A DNA stretch of 64,000 bases from Prostheceraeus crozeri (Eukaryota; Platyhelminthes; Polycladida; Euryleptidae), in NCBI GenBank assembly GCA_907163375.1, contig CAJQUW010002205.1:533501-597500 (forward strand), given 5' to 3'. The notes below the pieces were generated by a model. It did not search any database and was not told the DNA's origin. It was given only the letters and a program-made list of their open reading frames with translations. Made by a program: the position numbers and the translations under genes. Shown one piece after another: positions 47,394-59,500 of the stretch. Within the stretch, counting starts at the first letter, position 1; every line of letters begins with the position of its first letter.

Positions 47394-48759
47394 CCCTGGT
47401 AGGGTCCATGAAAAATAATTACGATCAGTTGGGTCCAAGTAGTGACATTCTGTCACGGTCTATTATTTTTTTTGTTTAACGCTTAATTTTCTGTGGCTAT
47501 CGATGGATAACTGTGTAAATGTAAGTGTATTATGTTGCCAAATGACTGTCAATGAATTGATTACTACTTGAAAAACAGCTATAATTGAAGGTGTTAATAA
47601 ATGTATATTGAAAAAAAACATTCAAAATGTGCATAATTGCACTTTCTCAAAAGTAGCACTCAAACTGTGCTTTCACTACACACAACCTGTGAAGAAGAGT
47701 GATCTGCAGACAAGGAGACAGCAAACACTGCGCCGTCTCCTCGAAAATATGGCAACGGCCTCGATAAACACCCTCCATGGGTCAGGGTCTTTCGCACTTC
47801 TCACAATGCAATGAAGATTTGGGTCTCGGATCTCCGCTCTATTGCAGGTAGCATCAATTCTTTCGACAATTCAATTGTGTATTGACGCTGCTTGTACTTC
47901 TGATTGCAGTTTCATTCAGGATTATTTTTGATCCTGAGTTGAAGTAGGCCGCATCCACCAAATTGAAAAACAACTTCAATGTCCATCTTCGGGTCTGCCT
48001 TGAACAGCAGTACGTAGAGAGACAGTATCAACAGCTCATTTACTAGCATTGTAATCGATAATCATTGTAGGTTTCTTATCTTCTCGATCAGAGATCTCCT
48101 CACCATCATGGGTTGAAGAAAGAAGGATCAAGGCTTTTCCTTGCTCGGGAACATATGATGTAATTGTAAGATGGTGTGTTAAGCCAAATGCCGTACTGTA
48201 CACTTCTCGCGATCGATTCTTCTGAAATGATGGTGGGATTTCGGCTTTATTTGCACGTAAGGTTCCCAAAAATTGTAATGTTCTCTCGGAGCAATGTATG
48301 AGCCAGAGGGACTGATGTGAGAAAAATCAATTGTTATGTGTCTGCCTGAACCATAGATAGGACGAGCTAAGTCTGTCACAACTCTGGACCGATTTCTGCT
48401 GTGTGACCTTCCTTACCCATAATAAATTTGATGATTTTACATGAAGTTTCCTGATCACTTAGAATTCAGATTTTCACGCCGTATCGATCAGTCTCGAGGA
48501 ATCAATTAATTATCACTTATGTTCGGACGCATGTTCGTCTCGGTCTGGAAGTCATCCTGCAATCCGACAGCGGTGTCGGCAGAAAACGAATGAATCCAAT
48601 TGAATATTCACGAGAATGATGGAACCGTGTGAGTTGCTGTCATCTACAATATCACAGCAATAAAGTCGCGAATCGTCAGTTGCGTAATCATCGTTTCAAA
48701 AGAGTTACAGCTAAAACAATAGGACCCGTGACATAGTGACGGGATGGACCGTACAAGGG
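47394..48759 (-). mobile_element. Degraded piggyBac-like transposon inside the LINE
   Basis: Flanked by TTAA on both sides (47390-47393, 48760-48763), with inverted ends CCCTGGTAGGGTCCAT and CCCTTGTACGGTCCAT, the piggyBac TTAA-CCC arrangement. Excising it with one TTAA rejoins the LINE reading frame exactly (LAHRRNNI then NTSPAVNKS). 1366 bp, with a transposase C-terminal remnant inside on the minus strand. Confidence 0.88.
47660..48420 (-). pseudogene. piggyBac transposase, C-terminal remnant
   Basis: Minus-strand pieces in order: TDLARPIYGSGRHITIDF (family: LxxPxLGxGxHLYxDNFYTS), then FLGTLRANKAEIPPSF as in the G-T-x-R-x-N-R-K-x-x-P block, then ALILLSSTHDGEEISD and KPTMIIDYNASKG (family: KPxxVxDYNxxMGGVD), then LKLFFNLVDAAYFNSGSKII, and last a Cys-rich tail fragment (GRCHIF...VCCLLVC) matching the C-terminal zinc-binding domain. 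Several frameshifts and stops separate the pieces; the N-terminal half is gone. Confidence 0.8.
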
Positions 48760-48840
48760 TTAACACATCCCCCGCTGTTAACAAATCAGAACAAACACTC
48801 GACAGAAGCACTCGCAAAACACTGGCCACTTCTGTTTTCA

Positions 48841-49345
48841 TCTCACGAAGAACTTTTCATCTCTTGAAGGACTCCTTCAGTGACTTTTCCTAATTGTGTC
48901 GGCTTTCTCTGGGTGGCAGCTGTTTTTTTGCAGACTCAATATTTTAGCCACAGGAGCCACATGAAAAAAAACGATCACATTTTTTCGACATTTTGGATTT
49001 TCGCCTCCATTGATAAGAATGGTGAGCTTTAAGTTGATTTGCAACTTCAGTAATTTGTCCGTTCCGGAAATATGGTCGAGTAATTATGTTGATTGATACT
49101 CAGATACCTTTTACCTCGTTTGATGACTAATATTACGTTGGCTGTGTTCTATACATACTACTTACCTATAATTGCATATAATCATAATTCAATAAGTGAG
49201 AGAATTACGCAAACTTCTCTAATATTCACCGATGCTGTACTGAAAGATTTAGTGATATAATGATTGATACATAGAGCTATGAATCTTACATTAGATGACT
49301 TACAACAAATTATATAGGCCTAGATGCAACTACAATTTTTTTATG
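48841..49345. other. No gene recognised
   Basis: The LINE similarity fades after about 48840. Remainder AT-rich. Confidence 0.35.
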
Positions 49346-49347
49346 TA

Positions 49348-50650
49348 GTCAGACGGGCAAATTTCGCGAGTTTTTCAAAAAATTTTGATCTAGTGGATAC
49401 AAACTTGCTCCGTTTTGGCTGCAATTTTAGCCATAAGTTTGTGAAAATGATCGCTAGAGACTTCTATTTTGTATTGTACTCATATCGAATACTTTTTATG
49501 CAAATTTGAAAAAAAATATTCGCGAAATTTAACCCTGAAAATGAGGTAAATTTCGTGAACTTCATGTTGGTAACCACCCATCTTCTGAACGATAACAATA
49601 AAAACTATCTATAAGTGCATAAACATGTCTAATAATAAAACAGATTGTCTAGCTCGACCGAAAATCGGAATTGTAGGTTTAAGGTGACGTACAAAATATT
49701 ACAAAATGTTCAAAAATACACGAATGTTGATATATTAAAGAAAGGAAACGTTCATTCTTTACTTTGAATGTCTTTTATACCTGGCGATTTCAAAGAGCGC
49801 TTGGATATCTTCGTACTCGTAGTTGGGTACATTCCACCTTCCTTGTGACATGGGCTCACACAAAATTGGGCCGGCGATAATAACGGATAACGGGAAATTA
49901 CCGGCAATCCTTGGGAGGTGTCCTCTCCCTAACTCTTGCGTTTGATGCATGTACGAATCATGTTGAATAATTAAAGGCTAGCTTTGTACTGTTCAAACTA
50001 TCTAGTATGGTGCCCAGGTTTAACTCTGGGATTTCTGCGTTACTGAAAATAACATACACTTCATAAACTGTCAGGGATCCCAAGAGCAGGCTCAATGATG
50101 AGAATTAATGTTTTGTACCAGTGACTTAAAAATTGAAAGATTGCATATTACGTGTATATAGTATATTTCCGGAAAATGAAGCAAAAAATGCTTTCGACTC
50201 AGATTAGCTGATTTTCTTTGATATGCTTAAGGTTCGCGAAATTTATCCCGTGTAATCGAAATACCACGGGGTAAATTTCGTGAAGTCCGTACAGTGATAT
50301 GAAGACTATGTAGACTTAATTTCGAATCTTATACGCCTAGGTAATCGTATATGTATATCTGAGAGCATTAAACAGCATCCATTTATAGTCAAAACTTACT
50401 GAGACTGAGAAAAGTTTCAAAAGTGTCCGACAAAGTTGATATTTAGAAAAGTTTCTATGTGTTTACTCTTTTATGTCCAAAATAATATATAAACGCGCTG
50501 GCGGTGAATTATTTGGATATCTGAGGACTCCATACATCTGTCTTGGCGAATAATACGTTTTAGATCTGGCAGTTGCAATTGCATCCGAAAAAAATTACTT
50601 CGCGAAATTTACCCACTAACCTCGACTTCGCGAAATTTACCCCCGCTGAC
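49348..50650. mobile_element. TA-flanked MITE with repeated gcgaaatttaccc motif
   Basis: Left end gtcagacgggcaaatttcgc and right end (inverted) gtcagcgggggtaaatttcg, each adjacent to TA (49346-49347, 50651-50652). The motif ttcgcgaaatttaccc or close variants occurs about seven times in both orientations (near 49353, 49519, 49542, 50233, 50270, 50599, 50630). 1.3 kb. An open frame on the minus strand (49950-49759; for example SQGRWNVPNYEYEDIQALFE) is the only coding-like piece and is unidentified. Confidence 0.65.
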
Positions 50651-50652
50651 TA

Positions 50653-53600
50653 TAAATGATTGTTTGAATTTTAAAATGCTATTTATAGTACCAAGAAACG
50701 CTTGAAATGCAAAATCGACAGAGCATCTATAGTAATTTTCATGAAATTTTGTCGAATATTTTAGATGCAACTACGAAATTTATAAAAATGACTTTGAATT
50801 TTAAAATGCTTTATATAAAGCTATATAAAATAAGAACTACACATTGTATCTGAGTCATGAGCAATCTTGACAAAAAGTACTTTTGCGTTCGCTCGTAACA
50901 TTTTAGTGACATGACTTTTAGAACATCATATAGCCAAGGTAAGTAACAAACATCCATTAACTGGCTGATAAATAGTATGAGAATGATTAACACATGATCA
51001 CTTCACATAATGAAAAAGATTTTGAAATTTCATGCTTTTGAGAGTTCACTTTTCAGAGATTTGCGTAAAAAACCGAGAAAATGATTTACTTTTGAGGCTG
51101 TTTTTATCAAATTGATAGTGACAGAATGGTGTCAACTAAGATGGTTTCATGCACTTCATGACACAGAAAAAGTAGCTATGTAACTATTTAAGTACAATTT
51201 TGATTTTGAAAAAATCACATGTTTCACGTGGAATACCTTAAGATCAACTTGGAATGAAACACTGGTCACCATCGGATAGAGCGCACCCAAAACAGGCATA
51301 CCTTATTTTATGCCAAGTTAACCCCGTCCCACTGGAGAATTTTTGTTAATATCTTCTAAACCAAGCAAGCTATGGCCATCAGATTCCTAGTAGCTTCCTT
51401 TCTACGTATAGATCTATGCAACTTTTGACAGAAGGATGAGAAATTTGGCACAATGCTTTTGTCGTGAGAGCTATTTTAAAATTTGAATGTTTGGAATATT
51501 TTGGCTGATTTCACTATATATTCACTTCTAATGTACAATATATTGCGGCATGAATTGTTTATGAAATAAGTTGAGATTACATAAGGGATTCTTCCTATTG
51601 ATATAGAGATATTCACATATGAAAAATCTTTGAATTTGAAATTGATGTACATGCTTATTATGCATGCATGTTTGAAATTCAAATTTAAAATATATATTTT
51701 TTATTTTTGTACTTTTTAGTTCTGCTGTTATTATTGAAATCCCCCCCCTAATACTTCACCGACAAGAAAAAGTCTGAGGCAAAGAGGGTTAAAACAAAAT
51801 ATTTGCACAAAATAAACGCCTATTCTTCTCCTCTTTGCTCCCTCTGTCCAAATACACACAGCATTCACACCGTCGGACCCGTGGTCTGCCACCGTCAGGT
51901 GTGCGGAGCTCATCCGCCGCTCGCAGCGGGCGATTGAGCCAGCCAACAGCTGACGGCCCCTACAAAGGACAGCGAGGGGTGGGTCGACAGCACCACCATG
52001 ACGATGTTAGCATAATACCTAATGTTGATGATTCCAATAATTTCCACTCAAAGATATTTAATTGTCTAAAATGGCTAGATGAGAAATAGATGCCTAAATT
52101 TGAACCCATTTTACTATGTCCTTATCGTGGCAAAGAAAGCATTACGTCAATGGGGCGAAATTGCTATTTTGTCGGCTGTGCGATGTGCGATGCGACGAAA
52201 AGCCTTTGAAATGGCGTATGATATAAAGTATAGTTCACTGATATTACAGGGTAAGTTTCAAGAATATTCAAACAGTAGTTTCTCTGAAAAAAATTGTTGA
52301 AGATGAGAGCGGTAATGCAGCAATTAAATGCAGCACTATCAATTTGGAAAAAAAAATATTCAGATGAAGACTGATGGGATGTTGATGAACACTCAACTTC
52401 CTCTGTAGAATTCATGACCATTAACAAATTCAGTGGGAATCCGAATATTACACTGAGGAATTGGCTATTAATAAGGCTCACCCATGTCAACAACGCTCCT
52501 CGAGTTATTCACCGCTGAAGCTACAATATGGATCTATATATTGAAAAATAAACAGAGGGCATTTTAGAGCCAACCGGAATCGATCATTGCATGTATGTCA
52601 ATGTCAAAGATGTTGTCAATGTGCATTGGAGACATCGGATTATGATATCTATGGTGCATTGTATAACACGCAGTTGTTTGTTTATTTGCTTATTAAGCCA
52701 ATTTTATGCAAATTTTCTGATAGTTCATATTTTTATTTTCTCTTGTATCATATAATTTCTTACGCAAAACTACATATACACGAACAGATGATTGCCAAGC
52801 TTGGCAATCGCGTCTTGCATGGCCGGGCACCGGTGGGCACAGCAGCGATATACAACCATAGCCAGGCCCCGTACATTACAAAGAAACAATCCAACTGCAT
52901 GATCACAAGTAAAGACGTGGTTCATTTTTCTGTTCAGGAAAGTCATTTATAGTCATGTATTTGGTGAATTGTAAGTGAACTTTACTCTTTTTTAATCATC
53001 TAGAAATGAAACAATTGGTTTTCATTTGTTTTATTCCTATGTAGCATGCGCTCTTCAGATCTAATAATCAACTGACATATGATAATGCAATAGTCTAATT
53101 GAAAGAATTGTATCGGCAGATCTTACTTACAACTGCGTTTTACAAAACATCTGAAAAAGTAGAATGTTATTTGTTGCAATTTGAAGTTGTTTTTAGACAT
53201 ATATAAAAATGTCTTGATTTATTATTAAAATGCGTTTTAGTTCAGTAATTACTAAAATGAAGCAATGAAAAGGAATATTTGTTGCTGGCTTACAAAGTTT
53301 TAAATTCATGCAATATCAGCTGATTTTAACTGGCCTCACTGCACATAAGGTAAAAAGTTTTTACTAAAAACACGTCTATTTCCTATCTAGCCCTTTATAA
53401 TATTAAATATCTTTGTTTCCACACAAATGCAGGGAAATATGATATGTCCTGATAATTCTGCTATAATTTGGTTTTATCTACATATAATGGCGACATACGA
53501 GTAAAAGTCTAAATCCGCATACAGCTGATTTATCTTTGTAATTCATTTTTAATTTTCAAAATTTTAGTTTTTCGATTTAACTTAAATCTGCATAAAAAAG

Positions 53601-53973
53601 CAAAGCTCAATGATGAATCTTCCAAGACATTCCGTACAAGTTTGCACTTATTCCATCCGTTTCCAACATTTTGTAAATGCAGATTTAGTTCTTTGCGCCT
53701 TATGACAACAAAGATTCAGAAATTTGAATCACGCTGAGGGTCAGCTAAGAAATCCATTGATACGCCCCAATTCCCCACACAATCACCCTCCAAAACAAGT
53801 CGATCGCACTTCTGCTTATATGCTAGTCGAAGTTTACGACGCTCAACTGAAGCACTGGCATTATTCAACACTATTTGTTGTAGTAGATTATTGGTAGAGT
53901 GGGCCTACCACACGAATACATACGACTTGTCCATTTTTGAAATCTGGGAATTACAATGACCAATTGCTTTTTG
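50653..53973. other. No gene established; GC-rich patch at 51835-52000
   Basis: AT-rich, except for about 165 bases at 51835-52000 with GC near 57%, open in two frames on both strands and unlike its surroundings (possible captured or transposon segment). A C-run marks 51742-51748. An 86-codon part at 52690-52950 is also open, without recognisable domains. Confidence 0.3.
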
Positions 53974-54170
53974 ATGTTCAAAAATATCTTGAAATCGTTT
54001 TTTTTCTTTTCATGCTTTTTGAAAATAATTCATTCATTGTGTTATCATTGCCTGACAGATGACTTGAACACTGCACTATACGTGGAAGTTGCTCAGGCAA
54101 TGATAACACAATGAATGATTTTTATAAAGCAGACAAACAAAAGGCACGGTTTATAAATATTTTTGAACAT
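53974..54170. repeat. Hairpin with perfect 25-bp inner stem
   Basis: Inner arms 54031-54055 (cattcattgtgttatcattg and five more bases) and 54093-54117 are exact reverse complements separated by 37 bases. Outer arms atgttcaaaaatat (53974-53987) and its complement (54157-54170) also match exactly, with looser pairing between. Most likely a hairpin-forming MITE; a small-RNA precursor is possible. No target duplication seen. Confidence 0.7.
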
Positions 54171-55534
54171 TAGGTACAGGTATGCGGCTCATTCGCCACA
54201 ACTTTCCATCTTCAAGTCAGGCCGACTCCTGATACGTACTGGCTGTTGTCAAACTATGCTCAATTGCACACCCCATAGTTGTCATCTGAAGATTTTACAT
54301 GGATGTGATTGTAATGAAGTATAATTAATGCAATGTAGCTGAACATTGTAATTAATCACTTTTTAAATATCAGACCATTAAAGAAGAATCAAGCTGGCTT
54401 GATTCAAACTGATCGGAATATTCGTTTCTTTACTTTCATACGATCGATATTAACTTAAGACAGTGGATACCTTTAACAATAGGCCGGTACATGTCGATAT
54501 TTAGGCTAACAAATTAGCATCTTGACTATCATCAAATAATTATGGATGAGCAAATTAGGCAAGTCACCATCGATTGAAGTGCACCGACGCCAAAAGTTAC
54601 AGCTCATCACTTATGCATTTCTCAGTGATTGATGTGAGACATAAAAACCGAATATCTTCGCTTCATACTTGCTCTCAGGTAATACGCAGTTACCATGAGT
54701 GTCTCGTTTGCAATTGCAATACAACTATCTGACCAAGATGACACCCTACATTTAAGTACTACCTTCTTAAGGCAAGTCAAAAGATGTTTTATGTTCAAAA
54801 TTTCTTCTTTATGATAATTAAATCAAAATATACATTTACACACAAATTACGTAGGAGCCATTGCAGAGTGACATTTTCATCAGAGTAACAAATGATTAGA
54901 AGATAACATCGGGCATCGAAGAAATGAAGTCCGCGTGTCTCAATGTTATCCTTACAGAAGGAACGATATGAGTGTATGATCAAAGACATGTGGAATAGTA
55001 CAATTGGACCGCAATACAACGAAAAAAGCGGATCTACCTGGGACTAATACATGAAGTCGCCGAAGTGCGTCAATATTCCTCAGACGCGAGCATTGGCACA
55101 TCAAAGGACCCAAACTGGTGTGTTTGCTTTGTATGTAAAAATCTCTGGATCGATAATTCTTGTTCTGAAAAACTATTTTCCTGCAAACGGAGAGCACCGT
55201 CTGAGGAAATTGAAGTGACAGTTATTTACCTTACATTGGGATCGATAATTTTGCCTACGGAAGATCACAGTGGATATCAGTGCAGTTCGACATTGATAAT
55301 AATTGATAAAGGCATCATGAGCAAAGCTCCTTGTTTTACGCATCATATTCATTAACTTCCCTTCAATATTATTTAGGTGAATGAGAAGCAACAAATACTT
55401 CGCAATCAAGAATCATTTCTCATCTCAATAGTATCCGTCAACAACGCAAAACTGCATTGTAGTCCAACAAAAGTGTAACAAATGAGTGTTTATGACACGA
55501 TCGTTCTTGACTTCAGAGAAAGCCGATTCATCAG
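54171..55534. other. No gene recognised
   Basis: AT-rich; short ORFs on both strands at 54795-55409 overlap each other and show no domain. Confidence 0.35.
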
Positions 55535-55744
55535 TTAGTCATCGAATAGTTCTTTCACAGCACTATGATCACGGGAGAGGTCTGAGTGAGGCGTGACAAA
55601 ACGGATCGGCACATTTACCATCGCCTCTGGAACGTCAGAAAAGATTGATAGGGCACCAATCGCGAGAGCGAGAACACTCAGGAAACCGACCTTGTCGCGT
55701 ATCCAGCACAGCCGCAATATGCTCTAGCGCGACTCCGATTTATA
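55535..55744 (-). promoter_or_regulatory. Possible TATA-type promoter and first exon (minus strand)
   Basis: A TATAAA string on the minus strand (complement 55739-55744) is followed about 30 bases later by a locally GC-rich segment. An open frame without ATG encodes VGFLSVLALAIGALSIFSD and continues to VKELFDD. The first ATG (gaggcgatgg, a good Kozak match) comes later and gives only 28 residues. The TATA spacing and composition change suggest a transcription start, but no following exon could be assigned. Confidence 0.22.
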
Positions 55745-56274
55745 TGTACCGGCAAGGTCACTGCCATAGATAGGCAGGGAAATTGTTGATCTCCGACTGC
55801 TCTGTCACTGATTGGCCATTATACGAATACTGAATTCGTAACCGCATTCGGATTGGTTGCTGAAAGAACAAAAGAAAAAATAAATCAGTGTGGGTTACAC
55901 TTCGAAGTATCAAAACATATTCCGTTTGTCTAAAGAAGAATCTTGTAAAATGATCAAGCAAGTGAGAAAAAGTCCGAAAAGTTATTTTTTAGTTCTCATA
56001 CAGTAAATGCTGTTGTTTGATGGACCGCTCTAACTTACAGAAGGTTAAACATTAAAATGCATGATCTTGATGATGGGGCAGAGTATGCACTGATTAGCAA
56101 GTACCACCAATCCTTACTAAAATGCATATAACATTCGATGGGAAAATATTCATAGGAGGATGCTGATCACTGTCTGCTAGGAATTCATCAATAGTAATAG
56201 CATCTAGAAATTGATAGTTTCCTCAAATCATTTTAAGGCTATATTAATTTGCATCATATTAATTTTTAACGATG

Positions 56275-56581
56275 TCAGTAGATATGAAAAGCTCTATTAA
56301 TCAATGTCCTGGTAGTATCTTCCAATACAAATTCGATTGCAAACGCCACGAAGTCGAGTGGATAAAAACCATATTCATCTGTCAAGATGATAAACTGGTT
56401 GCAGATGGTGAAGAATCCGAAATTTACCCGTAATGTCCTCGATAAGTGATCCGAGGTATTTTTGAGTGCGGGAATGTGGTGTGCTTCGAGCACGTTCGGA
56501 GTTGTTGATGTATTGAATTCCTAAATCCCAATTCTCGAGACTTAAGGTTCGAAGTACATGTGCGATCATTCTGCTGCATGG
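56275..56581 (-). CDS. Possible two-exon 3' end of unidentified gene
   Basis: Model: exon 56581-56428 after a cccttgtctcag acceptor, a 49-base intron, and a last exon 56378-56275 after a cttgacag acceptor; phases agree (1/1). Translation reads CSRMIAHVLRTLSLENWDLG, IQYINNSERARSTPHSRTQK, YLGSLIEDIT, DEYGFYPLDFVAFAIEFVLE, ending RTLINRAFHIY. The residues look protein-like, but the intron is very short compared with the others here and no family is recognised. Confidence 0.25.
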
Positions 56582-59500
56582 CTGAGACAAGGGCTGTTAA
56601 ATTGAAATTATTATCAATGAGAGAAACATGTACAATAAAAAATGAAGTGTCAACCAGAAGAAAAGTTTCTTGTAGAATCAATAAAAAACAAGAATAGAAC
56701 CAGGTTCGCCAAAAGCCTCTCGTTCACCTGATGAAGTTTGTTTCTCCAAGACTTGTTAAATAGCCTTTATAAAGCACTTGCTAATTTAGATTACTGCCAA
56801 AAGCAAACTAGAAGAAGAAAGCTTGATATTTAAATCAACCAAGGTGAGTAGAAATGTGTTCAGCTAAGAAAAAACTTGTATCCGAAGTCGAGAATTGACT
56901 TACGTAATTAATCTCCGCCATGGATGTGCAAAGAAATTGAATGACGATGACATGCAGAATATGAGGTCTAAAAAAGTTCATGGATGCGTGACAGCTAGAA
57001 TTAGTAGATACGTAACTAGAACAATTAAAAAAAAAGAAATATTAACCAAGCACTATAAAAGCAAATTCAACCAAGAGGAGAAAATGCAGCGGACAACTCG
57101 TGTTTCTTTACGAAGCCATATCGGTTTTAAAATAATCGATCACCTAGTAAAAACAGTAAATCAATGTCCTTACTGAATAAATTTCCAATCAATTAAGAAA
57201 AATCGAATCTGTACTCAAGACATCTGTTCACGATCAAAACTGAAAACCGATACAATGTCCTCACACAGTGAAGAAATGTCGTTGACTCATTTCGTGATTA
57301 CAGGCAGAAACATGAGGATCGATTATTTCCAGTGTTACGACGCACATCAAAGTTCTCCCTGCTCATTCACAAGGAGAAATAACACATTAATAGACAAAGT
57401 ATTAGAATAGATCTGGTATCTTCACTGCTGTTCAAACCAAGGATGCATCATTTTCAATATTTCACTAACTTCTTCTGATGAGTAATGAAAGTCTGATGTT
57501 TTGGAACGCATTGCTCGATTTATAGAAATTGACTCAATATCATGCACACTTACATTGTGAAATAACTTGCGCATCATTAATTTAACACAAGTAAAATTGT
57601 AAAGGAATGTTGACTGAAGTCCCCGAAACTGCAGCAGTGTAGAAAGAAGAATGCGTGAGGAACGATTCTTAGGATTTTTTATCTAACTGATAAATTCCAG
57701 AAAAAAAGCTTAATTAGTGTCATTCCAAGTCTACTATAAATTATCCATGTTTCGCAGCCTCTTTCTGATGGTGAACACTCTAGCGGAAAATGTCAAACCC
57801 TAGCACATAACACAATCATTGCTTTTTGTCGCTCCGAGTGTGAACCATTTGATGAGTGGCAGAGGATCCTCATTTGACTTGGCTGATTCGTCAATTACGT
57901 GTTTGTCCCTGAGTACGAGAGCTTTCAAATGTACTGTATTATGTTGAATTGATGATTAATTCGCCTCCTAATGAAATGTATTTAATATTCCTGCTACAAG
58001 AAAGCAATAGACATGAAAGGCCTGTCATCAACCATTTTATAATTTATTCAATATAGTTGTATATCATAATCATTGAATTTTTGGCTACTACTTAATGTAA
58101 TTACCCGACAATAATGATTTGCTATTTTACAAGTGAGTAATAGACATGAAGATATGCAGATACGTGTTCAAATTTATGACGTCTGTACTTGAACCTCTAT
58201 GATTTACACAGATAGTAGGATTTGCTGCAATGTTTTTGTGCCAAGTGACCAGGCCGGACCGGCGAAATCGATTTTAGTATTATTTTGTGCATTGAAAGAC
58301 TTACATTTTAATTATTATCTACCGCATATTTTATTCAGTAGTTGGGGAAGCCGCGCAATGTGGGCATGTTTTGTGTCACGATCCACTGAGGCCACCAAAA
58401 AGATTCATTACTATTGCTACTATGCTTATATTAAAGATAAATTAATCAATGAACTATATGTTATGGTGAACAGGTGACAAAATATTTTTGCTCGTCCACA
58501 TTAGAAACATGAAAATGTGTGCAATAACCATTTCAGGCAATTAGTTGATATATAAAACCTGGGTAATTATGCTTTTGAGGTTGTCGACTTTGTATGCTTA
58601 TTTCTAAGAGGGCATTATTGATCCAAAACTCCCTTAATCTAACGACTTCTAAAATAGCAAAACTTTCAACATCATTACCACATTCCATGTTGACCATGAT
58701 TTGAATTCAGATTGCCCCATTAAATGTCGTAAATGGCTACTAGGAGAGGATGAAAAATATATGAAGCCGATGGCAACAATATTACTATGACCGCAATTAT
58801 CTTTAGCTGCATGCTTCAAATGATTTTTAATTGGTGTCTTCTAATTACAGCATAGTAGTATTACATTCCCTACTTGAAAAATATCACATGAAACAACAAT
58901 GCGAGATTGGCTCACTACGCGAGACGAGAAATTGCGGACTATGCAAATGGCACACAGTACTGACGACATAAAATTTCGAACATGTACGAATTATCTTAGA
59001 AATGACCATCCTTCGTTGACGCATCTCTTTTTTATTGATTTTACAACCTGAAAGCCCGCAGTATCCCATGCTCGTATGTGAATTGTAAAGCATTTCTAAA
59101 TAATCAGCATTTCTGCTGTAAGTAACCAGCATTTCTGGTGTAAAATCTAAAGATTCATTCACACCAGGCGAGTAGCGTCCAGCCAAGGTGCCTGTTCTCA
59201 CCGAGCCGCGTGGCGATGGACAGGAGAGGGGAATGGAGAGGGAGCAAGTACAAATACCATATCATTATGGACACTTCTTATTGCTAAATAATTAACATGT
59301 TCACATTCCTTGTGTTACGTGCATTCGAATGAACCCAAACAAGATACCATAATACGACATCTTCCCGAGATAGTTAAATGACGTACTCAGTTCTAAGAAT
59401 TTACATGAAATCAGATACAACATTTCAGACATAATGACTCGAAAATGATATCTAAACGACACATTCTCAAGGAAAAACAAAGACATTTTGCATTAGATTC

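Larger units (their letters stand above)
41030..48840 (+). mobile_element. Jockey/I-type LINE, broken and interrupted by several insertions
   Basis: Marked by its own composition: A- and C-rich on the plus strand, unlike the surrounding sequence. Order of parts: APE-type endonuclease start (MNGIQNKISELTQ, ADIIYIQDSKL, RKHNKGGGLLTYIHN, 41285-41518); end of endonuclease (LILTDAKAH near 41670, then DYTTLN and SDHLPKL near 41760-41930); reverse transcriptase (LGPDKVNIKHLKHLRPTAIQ near 43820, IWKTANITAIPKHNKD in another frame near 43930, GVPQGEVLIPFLSNLYM near 44350); thumb and C-terminal region (ILGVNLDTQH near 44620); then LLKQMHTHHVGTYLAHRRNN (47320-47389) and INTSPAVNKSEQTLDRSTRK (48764-48820). 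Many frameshifts, and the YADD box region appears lost. Insertions at 42212, 45053 and 47394 split it. Clade assignment is by general resemblance only. Confidence 0.8.

Noticed and set aside
58884-59201. 105-codon minus-strand ORF
   Set aside because: No recognisable domain, no splice context, no clear start; not listed as a gene.
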